A DNA stretch of 5,368 nt from Hyphomonas sp. GTDB taxonomy: Bacteria; Pseudomonadota; Alphaproteobacteria; Caulobacterales; Hyphomonadaceae. The notes under the pieces were generated by a model, which saw nothing but the letters and a program-made list of their open reading frames with translations, ran no database searches and was not told the DNA's origin. The stretch spans positions 956 to 6,323 of the forward strand of contig DNFL01000016.1 in the NCBI GenBank assembly GCA_003486945.1, given 5' to 3'. Positions 4,985 through 5,368 of the stretch are shown piece by piece; the first letter of the stretch is position 1; each line of letters starts with the position of its first letter. The translations under genes were made by a program, and so were the position numbers.

Positions 4985-5368
4985 GCAGTCCTCCGGGCAC
5001 GGATCATCCGGTCGGGGCGCACGACGCCGCCGATGCCGGTGGAGGCTACGCGCGCACCGGAAAGCCCGGCGATGAGACCATCATAGCGGCCACCAGCGGC
5101 AACCGGCTGCGCAGGCGTGAGGCCGTCTGCGAGGATTTCGAAGACGAACCCGTCATAGTATGTGAACCGACGGCCGAAGCCGGAGCGGAACGTGGCCGTG
5201 CGCCGGGCGGAGCCAACGCGGGAGAGGACCTTCTCGACGCGCGCCGCGAAAGCCTCCAGTGCGCCCCCTGCTCCGGTGAGGCCGTGGCTGTTTGCAAGCG
5301 CGCCGAGAATGCCGGGTGCATCGGCGAGCGGGCACTCAACCTCGCGCAGCGCGAGGATGGCCGCGCGC
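4981..5368 (-). CDS. hisZ: ATP phosphoribosyltransferase regulatory subunit HisZ, C-terminal part
   Basis: The last 128 residues of HisZ; the N-terminal part lies beyond the right edge. HisZ resembles the catalytic core of class II histidyl-tRNA synthetase but does not charge tRNA. It assembles with short HisG and confers activity and histidine feedback. The visible fragment has FTYYDGFVFEI (68-78) and AAGGRYDGLI (90-99), the HisRS-like strands and loop, and ends with STGIGGVVRPDRM (109-121), the class II motif 3 region. It lacks an anticodon-binding domain, which separates it from true HisRS. Its TGA overlaps the hisG ATG, so the two subunits are probably made in balanced amounts. No frameshift or internal stop is visible. 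Confidence 0.93.
   Translation of the reverse strand, partial: RAAILALREVECPLADAPGILGALANSHGLTGAGGALEAFAARVEKVLSRVGSARRTATFRSGFGRRFTYYDGFVFEILADGLTPAQPVAAGGRYDGLIAGLSGARVASTGIGGVVRPDRMIRARRTA

Overview
The window looks like chromosomal DNA from a GC-rich alphaproteobacterium. Protein character (short HisG paired with HisZ, alphaproteobacterial-style ArgD, GFA and nitrilase-superfamily proteins) would fit the Hyphomonadaceae/Caulobacterales, but that placement is inference and was not tested by a search. All six recognised genes lie on the minus strand, so the reading order is right to left.

Right end (4981-5368 and 4277-4984): the 3' end of hisZ overlaps the start of hisG by 4 bp. Together they encode the hetero-oligomeric ATP phosphoribosyltransferase that starts histidine synthesis. 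A strong intrinsic terminator (hairpin 4152-4187 with a T-tract) closes this operon. To its left is a 414-bp gene-free stretch (3863-4276). It holds AT-rich promoter-like sequence, a set of TTATCG half-sites, and a folded plus-strand segment that could be a small RNA.

Centre (2654-3862): argD, an acetylornithine-type aminotransferase with all PLP residues in place, preceded by a good ribosome binding site and a leader hairpin. Just 19 bp after its stop begins a 121-bp element (2514-2634). It folds as a long closing helix around two inner hairpins, and its two mismatches become G-U pairs only when read as minus-strand RNA. A further hairpin and a nested pair of inverted repeats carry this structured zone up to the start of the next gene.

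Left half: a small membrane-anchored LuxR-type HTH regulator (1926-2432), then a GFA-domain Cys-rich zinc protein (1459-1866), which overlaps a Nit1/Nit2-type amidase (629-1462) by 4 bp. The last two have plausible links to glutathione chemistry and are likely translationally coupled. After a 252-bp gap containing an 11-bp perfect hairpin comes the N-terminal part of a large AAA ATPase of the LuxR/LAL or cyclase-associated kind (1-376), which runs off the window.

No tRNA, rRNA, CRISPR array, transposase or prophage gene was seen. The coding content is mostly ordinary. The unusual material is in the intergenic regions: the 121-bp element, the concentric repeats at the LuxR gene start and the possible plus-strand RNA next to hisG.
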